This document shows, one piece after another, positions 1 through 5,328 of a stretch of 5,328 bases of DNA. The translations under genes and the position numbers were made by a program. The notes under the pieces are model-generated. The model was not told the DNA's origin. It worked only from the letters and a program-made list of their open reading frames with translations, and searched no databases. The stretch lies in the NCBI GenBank assembly GCA_964625865.1, contig CAZVEV010000363.1:1-5328 (forward strand), in the 5' to 3' direction. The DNA is from CAZVEV01 sp964625865 (lineage in GTDB: Bacteria > Planctomycetota > Phycisphaerae > SM23-33). Numbering within the stretch: the first letter of the stretch is position 1; every line of letters begins with the position of its first letter.

Positions 1-629
1 AGAGCTGGCATCCCGATCCCGAGTTCTACTACAAGGTCGGCGGCGGCCCGATGTTCGACATGGGCCCCTACTACCTGACGGCCATGATCGCCCTGATGGG
101 GCCCGTCCGGCGCGTCACCGGCTCGGCGAGGATCACCTTCCCGCAGCGGACGATCACCAGCGAGCCGAAGAACGGCACGAAGATCGACGTCGAGGTCCCC
201 ACCCACGTCGCCGGCGTGATGGACTTCGACTGCGGGGCCGTCGGCACGATCATCACCAGCTTCGACGTCTGGGGCGCCAACCTGCCGCGAATCGAGATCT
301 ACGGGTCCAAAGGCACGCTGTCCGTGCCGGACCCCAACACCTTCGGCGGGCCGGTCCGCATCAAGCGAGGCCGCGACGACTGGGAGGACGTGGAGCTGAC
401 CCATCCGTACGCAGAAAACAGCCGCGGTATCGGCGTGGCGGACATGGCCTACGCCCTCCGGTCGGGCCGCCCCCACCGCGCCAATGGCGAGATGGCCTGC
501 CACGTGCTCGACGTGATGCACGCGTTCCACGACGCCAGCAGTGAGGGCAGGCACATCGACCTGGAAAGCACCTGCCCCCAGCCCGCAGCGCTGCCTCCGG
601 ACCTCGAAGAAGGCCTCCTGGATCCCTGA
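1..629 (+). CDS. Gfo/Idh/MocA family oxidoreductase, C-terminal part (5' truncated by window edge)
   Basis: The open frame is read from base 3 and ends at TGA 627-629, leaving 208 visible residues. The Met codon at 51 is internal: the residues before it (SWHPDPEFYYKVGGGP) are in frame and continue the family pattern, so the gene starts outside the window. The visible part matches the C-terminal alpha/beta substrate-binding domain of NAD(P)-dependent Gfo/Idh/MocA dehydrogenases. It has the GGGPMFDMGPYYLT segment, a PTHVAGVMDF strand, the YGSKGTLSVPDPNTFGG turn, and the late helix SRGIGVADMAYALRSGRPHR. The N-terminal Rossmann fold and the catalytic lysine region are not in view, so cofactor and substrate cannot be judged. 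Family members act on sugars, inositols or related polyols in the cytoplasm. It is separated from folK by 174 bp and probably belongs to a different transcript. Family assignment is firm; the specific reaction is unknown. Confidence 0.9.
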   Translation, partial: SWHPDPEFYYKVGGGPMFDMGPYYLTAMIALMGPVRRVTGSARITFPQRTITSEPKNGTKIDVEVPTHVAGVMDFDCGAVGTIITSFDVWGANLPRIEIYGSKGTLSVPDPNTFGGPVRIKRGRDDWEDVELTHPYAENSRGIGVADMAYALRSGRPHRANGEMACHVLDVMHAFHDASSEGRHIDLESTCPQPAALPPDLEEGLLDP

Positions 630-686
630 TCTCCCCCACGAACACGCACTCCACACAACGCCCCGTGCGAATCACGCGTACCGCGC

Positions 687-701
687 GAAGCAGCTTGCTT
701 C
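687..701 (+). other. Small hairpin after the oxidoreductase gene, weak terminator candidate
   Basis: GAAGC (687-691) pairs with GCTTC (697-701) around a 5-nt loop, followed by TTAACG. The stem is only 5 bp and the T-run is broken, so termination here is a weak inference. It lies 58 bp past the oxidoreductase stop. Confidence 0.25.
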
Positions 702-712
702 TTAACGTCTTC

Positions 713-733
713 CGAAAGGGAAACCCCCTTTCG
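713..733. other. 8-bp perfect hairpin in the oxidoreductase-folK gap
   Basis: CGAAAGGG (713-720) is perfectly complementary to CCCTTTCG (726-733) with loop AAACC. No T-tract follows on either strand, so it is not a standard intrinsic terminator. It could be an RNA structure at the end of the upstream transcript or in the folK leader. The rest of 630-803 holds only the weak hairpin at 687-701, a short dyad at 756-767, and no promoter I can defend. Confidence 0.3.
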
Positions 734-803
734 TCGTCTCGGGCGCGCCAACCATAGTGAACTCACTGGCGATCCGTGTCGCCGGACGGTACGCTGGGCC
801 GGC

Positions 804-1292
804 ATGGACACCGTGACCGCCTACATCGCGCTGGGGTCGAACCTGGGCAAGCGGGCCCTTACGCTGATGCGGGCGGTCAAGATGGTCGACGACGTGTCCG
901 ACGTGGAGGTCCGGCGGATCTCGTCCCTGATCGAGACCGAACCGGTCGGCGGACCGGCCGGCCAGGACAACTACGTCAACGGCGTGGCCGAGATCCGGAC
1001 CCGGCTGGCGCCGCGCGACCTGCTGGCCGCCCTGCAGGAGATCGAGACCGCCCTCGGACGCGACCGGGCCTCGGAGCAGCGCTTCGGGCCGCGAACGTGC
1101 GATCTGGATATCCTGCTGATCGGCGAGACCGTGATGGACACCGACGAGTTGACCGTCCCTCACCCGCGGATGTGCGAGCGCGAATTCGTGCTGGCCCCCC
1201 TGGCGGAGATCGCCCCGTGGGCGGTCCACCCGGTCGTGGGCAAGACGGCGGCCGACCTGCTGGATGAACTGCGCGCCGGCGAGGGCACGTGA
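804..1292 (+). CDS. folK: 2-amino-4-hydroxy-6-hydroxymethyldihydropteridine pyrophosphokinase (HPPK)
   Basis: This cytoplasmic enzyme transfers pyrophosphate from ATP to 6-hydroxymethyl-7,8-dihydropterin, the step before dihydropteroate synthase in folate synthesis. At 162 residues it has the usual single-domain length. Visible motifs, in order: YIALGSNLG (7-15); the pterin-loop segment TEPVGGPAGQDNYVNGV (45-61); and GRDRASEQRFGPRTCDLDILL (85-105), in which D100 and D102 are the metal-binding aspartates (E. coli D95 and D97) and R97 matches E. coli R92. The late signature is PHPRM (119-123) followed by EFVLAPLAEIAP. No strong Shine-Dalgarno precedes the ATG, but the start puts the ALGSN motif at the normal distance from the N-terminus. 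It is followed after 40 bp by the propeller gene. No other folate gene is in the window. Assignment is secure. Confidence 0.97.
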   Translation: MDTVTAYIALGSNLGKRALTLMRAVKMVDDVSDVEVRRISSLIETEPVGGPAGQDNYVNGVAEIRTRLAPRDLLAALQEIETALGRDRASEQRFGPRTCDLDILLIGETVMDTDELTVPHPRMCEREFVLAPLAEIAPWAVHPVVGKTAADLLDELRAGEGT

Positions 1293-1316
1293 CGATAATA
1301 TGACGACGGAGACTCC

Positions 1317-1325
1317 AGGAAAGGA
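1317..1325 (+). promoter_or_regulatory. Shine-Dalgarno fixing the start of the propeller gene
   Basis: The purine run contains AGGA twice (1317-1320 and 1322-1325), the second 7 nt before ATG 1333. This selects 1333 over the in-frame ATGs at 1264 (inside folK) and 1300, and that choice leaves a clean signal peptide at the N-terminus. Confidence 0.65.
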
Positions 1326-1332
1326 CAACAGT

Positions 1333-2550
1333 ATGACGCGTTTTCAGAAGTGGTTTGCATGTGTGACGGTAATCGTTCTGTGTGGTGCGTGGTCAGTCGA
1401 GGCGGCAGAGAAGACCGCCCCCGGCGCCACCCCGAGCCCGGTGAAGTTCACCATGCAGCGGGTGGGCAGTTTCCGAAGCGAGGCGTGCGAGGTCGGCGAC
1501 TTCAACGGCGACGGGAAGCTGGACATCGTCGCCGGGCCCATCTGGTACGAGGCCCCCTCGTGGAAACCGCACACGTTCCGCACACTGCGGGGCAAGGTCG
1601 ACGAGAAGGGCAAGGGCTACTACGACGACTTCATGAACGTCGCGATGGACGTCGACGGCGACGGGCGAACCGACGTGGTGACCTGCTGCTGGTTTGCCAA
1701 GCAGCTCGACTGGTATCGCAACACCGGCCCCGGCGGGGGCGAGTGGCCGATGAAGGTCGTGGCCAAAACCGGCAACCACGAGTGCGGCGACCTGTGGGAC
1801 ATTGACGGGGACGGCAAGGTGCGAGAGATCCTGCCCGCCACGCGCGACACGCACTGGTACGAGATCGCCAAGGGCGCCGGCGGCAAGCAGGGGCTGGTCC
1901 GCCACATGGTCTCAACGCGCAAGAGCCCGTTCGGCGGCGGCGTGGGCGACGTCAACGGCGACGGGCGCCCGGACATCATCCGCCCCGACGTGTGGTATCA
2001 GGCGCCCGCGGATCCGCGTAAGGGCAAGTGGAAGGCCCACCCGCTGGCGGTGGGCCATCCGACCGACGGCAAGAGCACGCACACGCCGCAGATCTGCGTT
2101 GTCGACGTCAACGCCGACGGCCTGGGCGACATCATCACCAGCGCGGCGCACAATTACGGCATCTTCTGGTACCAGCAGGTCCGCAAAGGCGGCAAGATCA
2201 CGTGGACCCGTCACCTGATCGACAAATCCTGGTCGCAGCCGCACAGCATCACGATGGTCGACCTCGACGGCGACGGCGACAAGGACATGGTGACCGGCAA
2301 GCGGTTCTTCGCTCACAACGGCAAGGACCCCGGCGCGAACGATCCCCTGGGCGTGTACTGGTACGAGTTGAAGCCTGGGGCGAGCCCCAAGTGGATCAAG
2401 CACGTGATCTCGTACGGCCAGGGCATCGGCGCGGGGTTGAGCATCCCCGTGATCGACATCGACGCCGACGGCGACCTGGACGTCCTGGTCACCGGCAAAT
2501 GGGCCGGCCCCGTCCTCTTCATCAACCAGACCAAGTCCCCGAAGAAGTAG
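1333..2550 (+). CDS. Secreted FG-GAP/VCBS-repeat beta-propeller protein
   Basis: The product has 405 residues from the ATG with the good ribosome-binding site. Residues 1-25 look like a Sec signal peptide: MTRFQK, a hydrophobic core WFACVTVIVLCGAW, then a likely SPase I cut after SVEA. C17 does not sit in a valid lipobox. The mature part carries seven calcium-type loops of the DxDGDGxxD kind, beginning at residues 56, 106, 156, 206, 258, 310 and 375. Most are followed by an aromatic WY pair (71-72, 127-128, 175-176, 221-222, 279-280, 343-344). Seven copies about 50 residues apart suggest a seven-bladed propeller, as in FG-GAP/integrin-alpha-like folds. The third loop (DIDGDGKVR) has lost the last aspartate. 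There is no enzyme motif, no membrane anchor and no C-terminal sorting domain. Such proteins are usually extracytoplasmic and bind sugars or proteins, but the ligand is unknown. It lies between folK and a kinase gene with gaps of 40 and 10 bp, so it is probably co-transcribed with metabolic genes it has no obvious link to. Confidence 0.88.
   Translation: MTRFQKWFACVTVIVLCGAWSVEAAEKTAPGATPSPVKFTMQRVGSFRSEACEVGDFNGDGKLDIVAGPIWYEAPSWKPHTFRTLRGKVDEKGKGYYDDFMNVAMDVDGDGRTDVVTCCWFAKQLDWYRNTGPGGGEWPMKVVAKTGNHECGDLWDIDGDGKVREILPATRDTHWYEIAKGAGGKQGLVRHMVSTRKSPFGGGVGDVNGDGRPDIIRPDVWYQAPADPRKGKWKAHPLAVGHPTDGKSTHTPQICVVDVNADGLGDIITSAAHNYGIFWYQQVRKGGKITWTRHLIDKSWSQPHSITMVDLDGDGDKDMVTGKRFFAHNGKDPGANDPLGVYWYELKPGASPKWIKHVISYGQGIGAGLSIPVIDIDADGDLDVLVTGKWAGPVLFINQTKSPKK
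1498..2481 (+). repeat. Seven intragenic FG-GAP blade repeats
   Basis: Codons for the seven DxDGDGxxD loops begin at 1498, 1648, 1798, 1948, 2104, 2260 and 2455. The first four are exactly 150 bp apart. At DNA level, loops two and four share 19 of 20 bases (1648-1667 and 1948-1967), differing only G/A in GACGTCRACGGCG. The pattern reflects protein repeats, with some recent or constrained DNA similarity. Confidence 0.75.
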
Positions 2551-2560
2551 CCCGCTCTCG

Positions 2561-3151
2561 ATGGCTGCGAAGTTGATCAGTATTACGGGCTTGCCGGCGG
2601 CGGGGAAGACGACGCTGGCGGAGGCGCTGGCGAGTGAACTGCCCGCGCGGATCGTGTATGAGGACTACGAGGGCAATCCGTATCTGGCTGATGCGTACGC
2701 GGGAGATGTCGACGCCCGCCTGCCGGCGCAGGTTCACTACCTGATCTCGCGGGCTGAGCAGTTGTCGCGGAAGACCTGGCCGGCTGACGGGCTGGTGGTC
2801 AGCGATTACGGGTTTTGCCAGGACCGCATCTATGCTGAGAACACCCTGGTCGACGCGGACTGGGACTACTACGAGTTCTTTGCCGACCGGCTGGCCCCGC
2901 GCGTTCAGCCACCGGCGGTGATTGTGCATCTCGAGGCGTCCGACACGATGCTGCTGGAGCGCATCGCACGCCGCGGACGAGACTTCGAGCGCGGAATCGA
3001 TGCGGGGTTTCTCTCGACCATGCGCCAGGCGTACAATGACCTCGAGGCCCGCGTGGACTGCCCCGTCATCCGCGTCGACTGCGACGCGACGGACTTGCGG
3101 GACGCAGCGGCCCGGGCCGGGCTGATCGAGACAATACGAGAGAGCCTATGA
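2561..3151 (+). CDS. Deoxynucleoside kinase family protein (dNK/dGK/dAK-like)
   Basis: This is a 196-residue cytoplasmic P-loop kinase, predicted to phosphorylate a deoxynucleoside to its 5'-monophosphate for nucleotide salvage. The Walker A is GLPAAGKTT (10-18). E34 lies in the YEDYEGNPYL segment (33-42), where the family places its substrate-binding glutamate. VVSDYGFCQDRIYAE (79-93) matches the central S-D-Y motif of bacterial dNKs. LERIARRGRDFERGI (132-146) is the arginine-rich LID region, followed by the FLSTMRQAYNDL helix. The length fits single-domain bacterial dNKs (about 200-220 aa). The base preferred cannot be read from sequence. It starts 10 bp after the propeller gene without a clear Shine-Dalgarno, and its TGA overlaps the panC start as ATGA, so it is probably coupled to panC. 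Family confidence is high. A role beyond salvage, suggested only by its folate/pantothenate neighbours, is speculation. Confidence 0.88.
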   Translation: MAAKLISITGLPAAGKTTLAEALASELPARIVYEDYEGNPYLADAYAGDVDARLPAQVHYLISRAEQLSRKTWPADGLVVSDYGFCQDRIYAENTLVDADWDYYEFFADRLAPRVQPPAVIVHLEASDTMLLERIARRGRDFERGIDAGFLSTMRQAYNDLEARVDCPVIRVDCDATDLRDAAARAGLIETIRESL

Positions 3152-4011
3152 TCGTTGTCGAGCAGATAGACGCCATCCGCCGCGAGGTCGCCCGGGCGCG
3201 GGGCGAGGACAAGACCGTGGGCCTCGTGCCCACCATGGGCGCGCTGCACGAGGGGCACCTGAGCCTGATCGACGCTGCCCGCGACGGCTGTGACGTCGTG
3301 GTCGTGAGCATCTTCGTGAACCCCACGCAGTTTGCCCCGACCGAAGACCTGGCCGAGTATCCGCGCGAGCCGGAGTCCGACGGGGCGGCCTGCGAGGCGC
3401 GCGGCGTCGACGTGATCTTTGTGCCCACCGCCCGCGAGATGTACGGTTCGGGCTCCCTGACGGAGATCACGGTCAGCGAACTGTCGCGCGGCCTGTGCGG
3501 GCGAAGCAGGCCCACGCATTTCGCAGGCGTCTGCACGGTGGTGGCCAAGTTGCTGAACATCGTCCAGCCGGACCGGGCGTACTTCGGCGCCAAGGACTTC
3601 CAGCAGGTCGCGATTGTCCGCCGGATGGTGGCCGACCTGAACATGCCCGTCGAGATCGTGACCTGTCCGATCGTTCGGGAGGCTGACGGGCTGGCGATGT
3701 CCAGCCGCAACGCGCGGCTCTCGCCGGACCATCGCAGCCAGGCGGTGGCCCTGTCGCGGTCGCTGGGCCTCGCCGAGCGACTGATCCGCGCCGAGGCCCC
3801 GGCGGCCGCGTCGGTGGAAGCGACAATCCGCGGTCACCTGGCCGCAGCAGCCCCGGACGGGGAGATCGATTATATCGAGATTGTCGATCCTTGCGAACTG
3901 ACGGACGTGGAGACAACAGCCCCGCCGGTGCTGGTCGCCCTGGCCGTACGGTTCGGCCCCACGCGCCTGATCGACAACGTCCTGGTGGACGCACCATCGC
4001 CGAACATTTAG
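3148..4011 (+). CDS. panC: Pantothenate synthetase (pantoate--beta-alanine ligase)
   Basis: This cytoplasmic enzyme condenses pantoate with beta-alanine using ATP through a pantoyl-adenylate, the last step of vitamin B5 synthesis. At 287 residues it has normal length. Family motifs appear in order: PTMGALHEGHLSLI (28-41) with the HxGH pair H34 and H37; VSIFVNPTQF (53-62); LCGRSRPTHFAGVCTVVAKL (116-135); YFGAKDFQQ (145-153) with K149; and READGLAMSSRNARLS (177-192), where S185, S186 and R187 form the KMSKS-like loop. All key residues are present. The ATG overlaps the stop of the kinase gene (ATGA), a classic arrangement for translational coupling. The beta-alanine supplier panD is the next gene. 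panB and panE/ilvC, needed for pantoate, are not in the window. Assignment is secure. Confidence 0.97.
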   Translation: MIVVEQIDAIRREVARARGEDKTVGLVPTMGALHEGHLSLIDAARDGCDVVVVSIFVNPTQFAPTEDLAEYPREPESDGAACEARGVDVIFVPTAREMYGSGSLTEITVSELSRGLCGRSRPTHFAGVCTVVAKLLNIVQPDRAYFGAKDFQQVAIVRRMVADLNMPVEIVTCPIVREADGLAMSSRNARLSPDHRSQAVALSRSLGLAERLIRAEAPAAASVEATIRGHLAAAAPDGEIDYIEIVDPCELTDVETTAPPVLVALAVRFGPTRLIDNVLVDAPSPNI

Positions 4012-4033
4012 CCCCCGGTGAACACACCGGGGG
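4012..4033 (+). terminator. Strong GC hairpin directly after panC, no U-tract
   Basis: CCCCCGGTG (4012-4020) pairs perfectly with CACCGGGGG (4025-4033) around an AACA loop, starting at the base after the panC stop. The 9-bp stem should be very stable, but no T-run follows (GCATCCGCCC). It may therefore stabilise the 3' end, act with Rho, or allow partial read-through into panD. An alternative stem between 4026-4034 and 4038-4046 (one internal mismatch) would exclude it. Confidence 0.5.
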
Positions 4034-4045
4034 GCATCCGCCCGG

Positions 4046-4073
4046 TTGAAATCCGGCGTGCCCATGGTAGAAT
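4046..4073 (+). promoter_or_regulatory. Sigma70-like promoter for panD with extended -10
   Basis: TTGAAA (4046-4051) and TAGAAT (4068-4073) are separated by 16 bp, and a TGG just before the -10 gives the extended TGn element. Each hexamer is close to consensus (TTGACA, TATAAT). Transcription would begin near 4080, leaving a leader of about 36 nt before the panD ATG. It is the best promoter-like match I see in the window, and it stands out in GC-rich DNA. Activity is inferred, not shown. Confidence 0.6.
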
Positions 4074-4083
4074 AGTCCGCGCC

Positions 4084-4098
4084 GCCCCGTCGCGGGGC
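4084..4098 (+). other. Leader hairpin just upstream of the panD ribosome-binding site
   Basis: GCCCCG (4084-4089) pairs with CGGGGC (4093-4098) around a TCG loop. It would lie near the 5' end of a transcript started from the 4046-4073 promoter and ends 4 nt before the GGAG at 4103. It could protect the 5' end or affect initiation. It resembles no riboswitch I recognise and is too short to be one. Confidence 0.3.
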
Positions 4099-4115
4099 CT
4101 GTGGAGAATACGACC

Positions 4116-4472
4116 ATGTTACTGAAGATACTGCGATCGAAAATCCATCGTGCCACGGTAACCGAGGCCCGCATCGACTACGTGGGCTCGATCACCATCG
4201 ACGAGGACCTCATGGACGCCGTGGACATTCGCCCGGGCCAGTGCGTGCTGGTCTCCGACATGACCGACGGCGCACGGTTCGAGACGTACGTGTTTGCGGG
4301 CGAGCGCGGCAGCGGCGTAATCTGCGTCAACGGCGCGGCGGCCAGATTGGTCAACGAAGGCGATGAGGTGATCATCATGGCCTTCACGTACATTGACGTG
4401 GACCAGACGGCGGACCTGAAGCCGCAGGTCGCGCTGGTCGACAAGAGCAACCGCCTGACCGAGAAGCTCTAA
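4116..4472 (+). CDS. panD: Aspartate 1-decarboxylase (pyruvoyl-dependent, self-cleaving)
   Basis: PanD converts L-aspartate to beta-alanine, the second substrate of PanC. The zymogen cuts itself between G24 and S25 and turns the serine into a pyruvoyl cofactor. From ATG 4116 the protein is 118 residues and numbers nearly identically to the E. coli enzyme: K9 and H11 in SKIHRATVTEA, the cleavage site YVGSITID (22-29), R54, Y58, and N72 in VNGAAARL. This agreement, together with GGAG at 4103-4106 (9 nt upstream), favours ATG 4116 over the in-frame GTG at 4101. It has its own predicted promoter. The next gene, lgt, begins 22 bp later, so the two may be co-transcribed. No PanM/PanZ-like maturation factor is seen here. 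Assignment is secure. Confidence 0.97.
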   Translation: MLLKILRSKIHRATVTEARIDYVGSITIDEDLMDAVDIRPGQCVLVSDMTDGARFETYVFAGERGSGVICVNGAAARLVNEGDEVIIMAFTYIDVDQTADLKPQVALVDKSNRLTEKL

Positions 4473-4494
4473 TCGCCGCGCCCCCGGGGCCTCC

Positions 4495-5328
4495 ATGCGA
4501 CAGATCATCATCGATTTCGGCACGCTGAACCTGTTCAGTTTGAATCTGTCGCTCCGCATCTACGGGTACGGTCTGATGATGGTGCTCGGGTTCCTCTCGG
4601 CGATCTCGATCGCTCGCCGGCGTGCGCGTCGCATGGGCGAGAGTCCGGACGTGATGACGCAGATCGGCATCCTGTCGCTGGTCGGCGGGGTTCTCGGGGC
4701 GCGCCTGGCGTACGTGATACAGCATTGGGACCCACAATTCGCCAACGACCCGTCCCTGGGCAACATTCTGAACATCTCCTCCGGCGGGCTGATTTACTAC
4801 GGCGGGCTGGTCCTGGCGAGTTTGATGGTGATCGGCTTCCTGATGATCAAGCGCCTGCCCATCCGGCGCCACCTGGACATCGTCGCGGTGAGCATGATGG
4901 TGGGGTTGGCGTTCGGGCGGGCCGGCTGCCTGCTGAACGGCTGCTGCTACGGCGGGCCCTGCGGGCATGAATGGGCCCTGGGGGCCGAATTCCCCGTCTA
5001 CTCCGAGCCGCTGATCAAGCTCGACGGGCACGCCAACCCCTACAGCCAGGGCCAGGACGGACCCTCGCCGGTTTACCACCACCAGTTGCGCCGGCGCGCC
5101 GAAGCGGTCCACAAGGACGGCGCCGTCGACAGTCCGGCCAGACTCAGGAGCGAACAGCCCGTCGACGGACGCATCCGCCCGCCGCTGCAACTGGTCCATG
5201 CAACGGCCACCGATCGCGCAACGATCGAGGCCGGCGGCAAGGAGATCGCCATTCCCATGCTGCGCATGCACGCCCCGCGGGAGTTGCATGGGCTGCTGAA
5301 GAACGACCAGGTGGGCGTCGTTATGCGC
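4495..5328 (+). CDS. lgt: Prolipoprotein diacylglyceryl transferase (3' truncated by window edge)
   Basis: Lgt moves diacylglycerol from phosphatidylglycerol to the lipobox cysteine of prolipoproteins in the inner membrane. The frame opens at ATG 4495 and runs 278 codons to the right edge with no stop. Hydrophobic segments lie near residues 24-40, 55-75, 98-117 and 127-147. Family marks: RIYGYGLMMVLGF (21-33), GGVLGARLAYVI (64-75), GGLIYYGGL (97-105), and the Lgt signature region GRAGCLLNGCCYGGPCG (141-157). This is the Cys-rich variant of the GRxGNFxN signature, and R142 and N148 are retained. After AEFP (164-167), more than 110 mostly hydrophilic residues follow. No clear P-x-Q-x-Y motif with its following membrane helix is seen, so a large soluble insertion is likely. 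No strong Shine-Dalgarno is seen. The gene is 22 bp after panD and probably in the same unit. The protein family is clear; the rest of the gene is outside the window. Confidence 0.9.
   Translation, partial: MRQIIIDFGTLNLFSLNLSLRIYGYGLMMVLGFLSAISIARRRARRMGESPDVMTQIGILSLVGGVLGARLAYVIQHWDPQFANDPSLGNILNISSGGLIYYGGLVLASLMVIGFLMIKRLPIRRHLDIVAVSMMVGLAFGRAGCLLNGCCYGGPCGHEWALGAEFPVYSEPLIKLDGHANPYSQGQDGPSPVYHHQLRRRAEAVHKDGAVDSPARLRSEQPVDGRIRPPLQLVHATATDRATIEAGGKEIAIPMLRMHAPRELHGLLKNDQVGVVMR

Noticed and set aside
730..758. TTCGTC-N17-CATAGT as a folK promoter
   Set aside because: The -35 has few matches to TTGACA and the -10 only four of six, so it is no better than expected by chance.
776..1267. GTG-started + strand frame overlapping folK in another phase
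   Set aside because: The product is an Arg/Gly/Pro/Asp-rich shadow, while the folK frame shows the full set of HPPK motifs.
1264..1332. Upstream ATGs (1264 and 1300) as starts of the propeller gene
   Set aside because: Starting at 1264 would overlap folK and bury the signal peptide behind 23 polar residues. ATG 1333 has AGGA 7 nt upstream and gives a normal signal peptide.
2905..4065. Long minus-strand open frame (386 codons) opposite the kinase and panC
   Set aside because: It lies antisense to panC, which has all its catalytic motifs. The translated sequence is Arg/His/Gly-rich with no recognisable domain. High GC with codon-position bias creates long antisense frames.
4101..4115. GTG 4101 as the panD start
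   Set aside because: It would add five residues and use the Shine-Dalgarno itself as coding sequence. ATG 4116 places K9, H11 and the G24-S25 cleavage site exactly as in E. coli PanD.
4480..4490. Palindrome GCCCCCGGGGC between panD and lgt
   Set aside because: The arms meet with essentially no loop, so no stable hairpin is likely, and there is no T-run. It is probably ordinary GC-rich spacer.
4384..5289. Minus-strand open frame (301 codons) opposite lgt
   Set aside because: The + strand encodes clear Lgt motifs and membrane helices over the same bases. The antisense product is low-complexity and matches no family I know.
1..5328. CRISPR array, insertion sequence, toxin-antitoxin or phage-defence system
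   Set aside because: No spaced direct repeats outside the propeller gene, no transposase or terminal inverted repeats, and no small toxin-like gene pairs. The window reads as ordinary housekeeping genes.

Overview
The window is GC-rich and almost fully coding, and every gene I can support lies on the + strand. It holds a small housekeeping cluster for cofactor and nucleotide metabolism: folK (folate), a deoxynucleoside kinase, panC and panD (pantothenate/CoA), then lgt (lipoprotein maturation). A gene for a secreted FG-GAP/VCBS beta-propeller protein sits inside the cluster. Three traits suggest a Planctomycetota-like bacterium (possibly the Phycisphaerae side): the secreted FG-GAP protein, a Gfo/Idh/MocA sugar-type oxidoreductase, and an Lgt with an enlarged soluble segment. 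This placement is inference from gene style and base composition; no marker gene in the window proves it.

Layout: (1) the C-terminal part of a Gfo/Idh/MocA oxidoreductase, cut by the left edge and ending at 629. (2) A 174-bp gap (630-803) with two short hairpins and a small dyad but no convincing promoter. (3) folK, 804-1292. (4) A 405-aa exported seven-repeat propeller protein, 1333-2550, with a good Shine-Dalgarno. (5) A deoxynucleoside kinase, 2561-3151, starting 10 bp after the propeller gene. (6) panC, 3148-4011, overlapping the kinase by ATGA. (7) A 104-bp gap with a strong GC hairpin, an extended -10 type sigma70-like promoter and a second hairpin. (8) panD, 4116-4472, with its self-cleavage site intact. 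(9) lgt, starting at 4495 and cut by the right edge.

How they fit: folK to panC have close or overlapping spacing and look like one transcript. panD-lgt looks like a second unit with its own promoter, possibly also reached by read-through. PanD makes beta-alanine, which PanC joins to pantoate. FolK supplies the folate branch; methylene-tetrahydrofolate is the co-substrate of PanB, which is not in the window. I see no CRISPR array, insertion sequence, tRNA or rRNA. I found no clearly new system. The points most worth a second look are the propeller gene placed within a cofactor operon, the Lgt insertion and the panC-panD control region.
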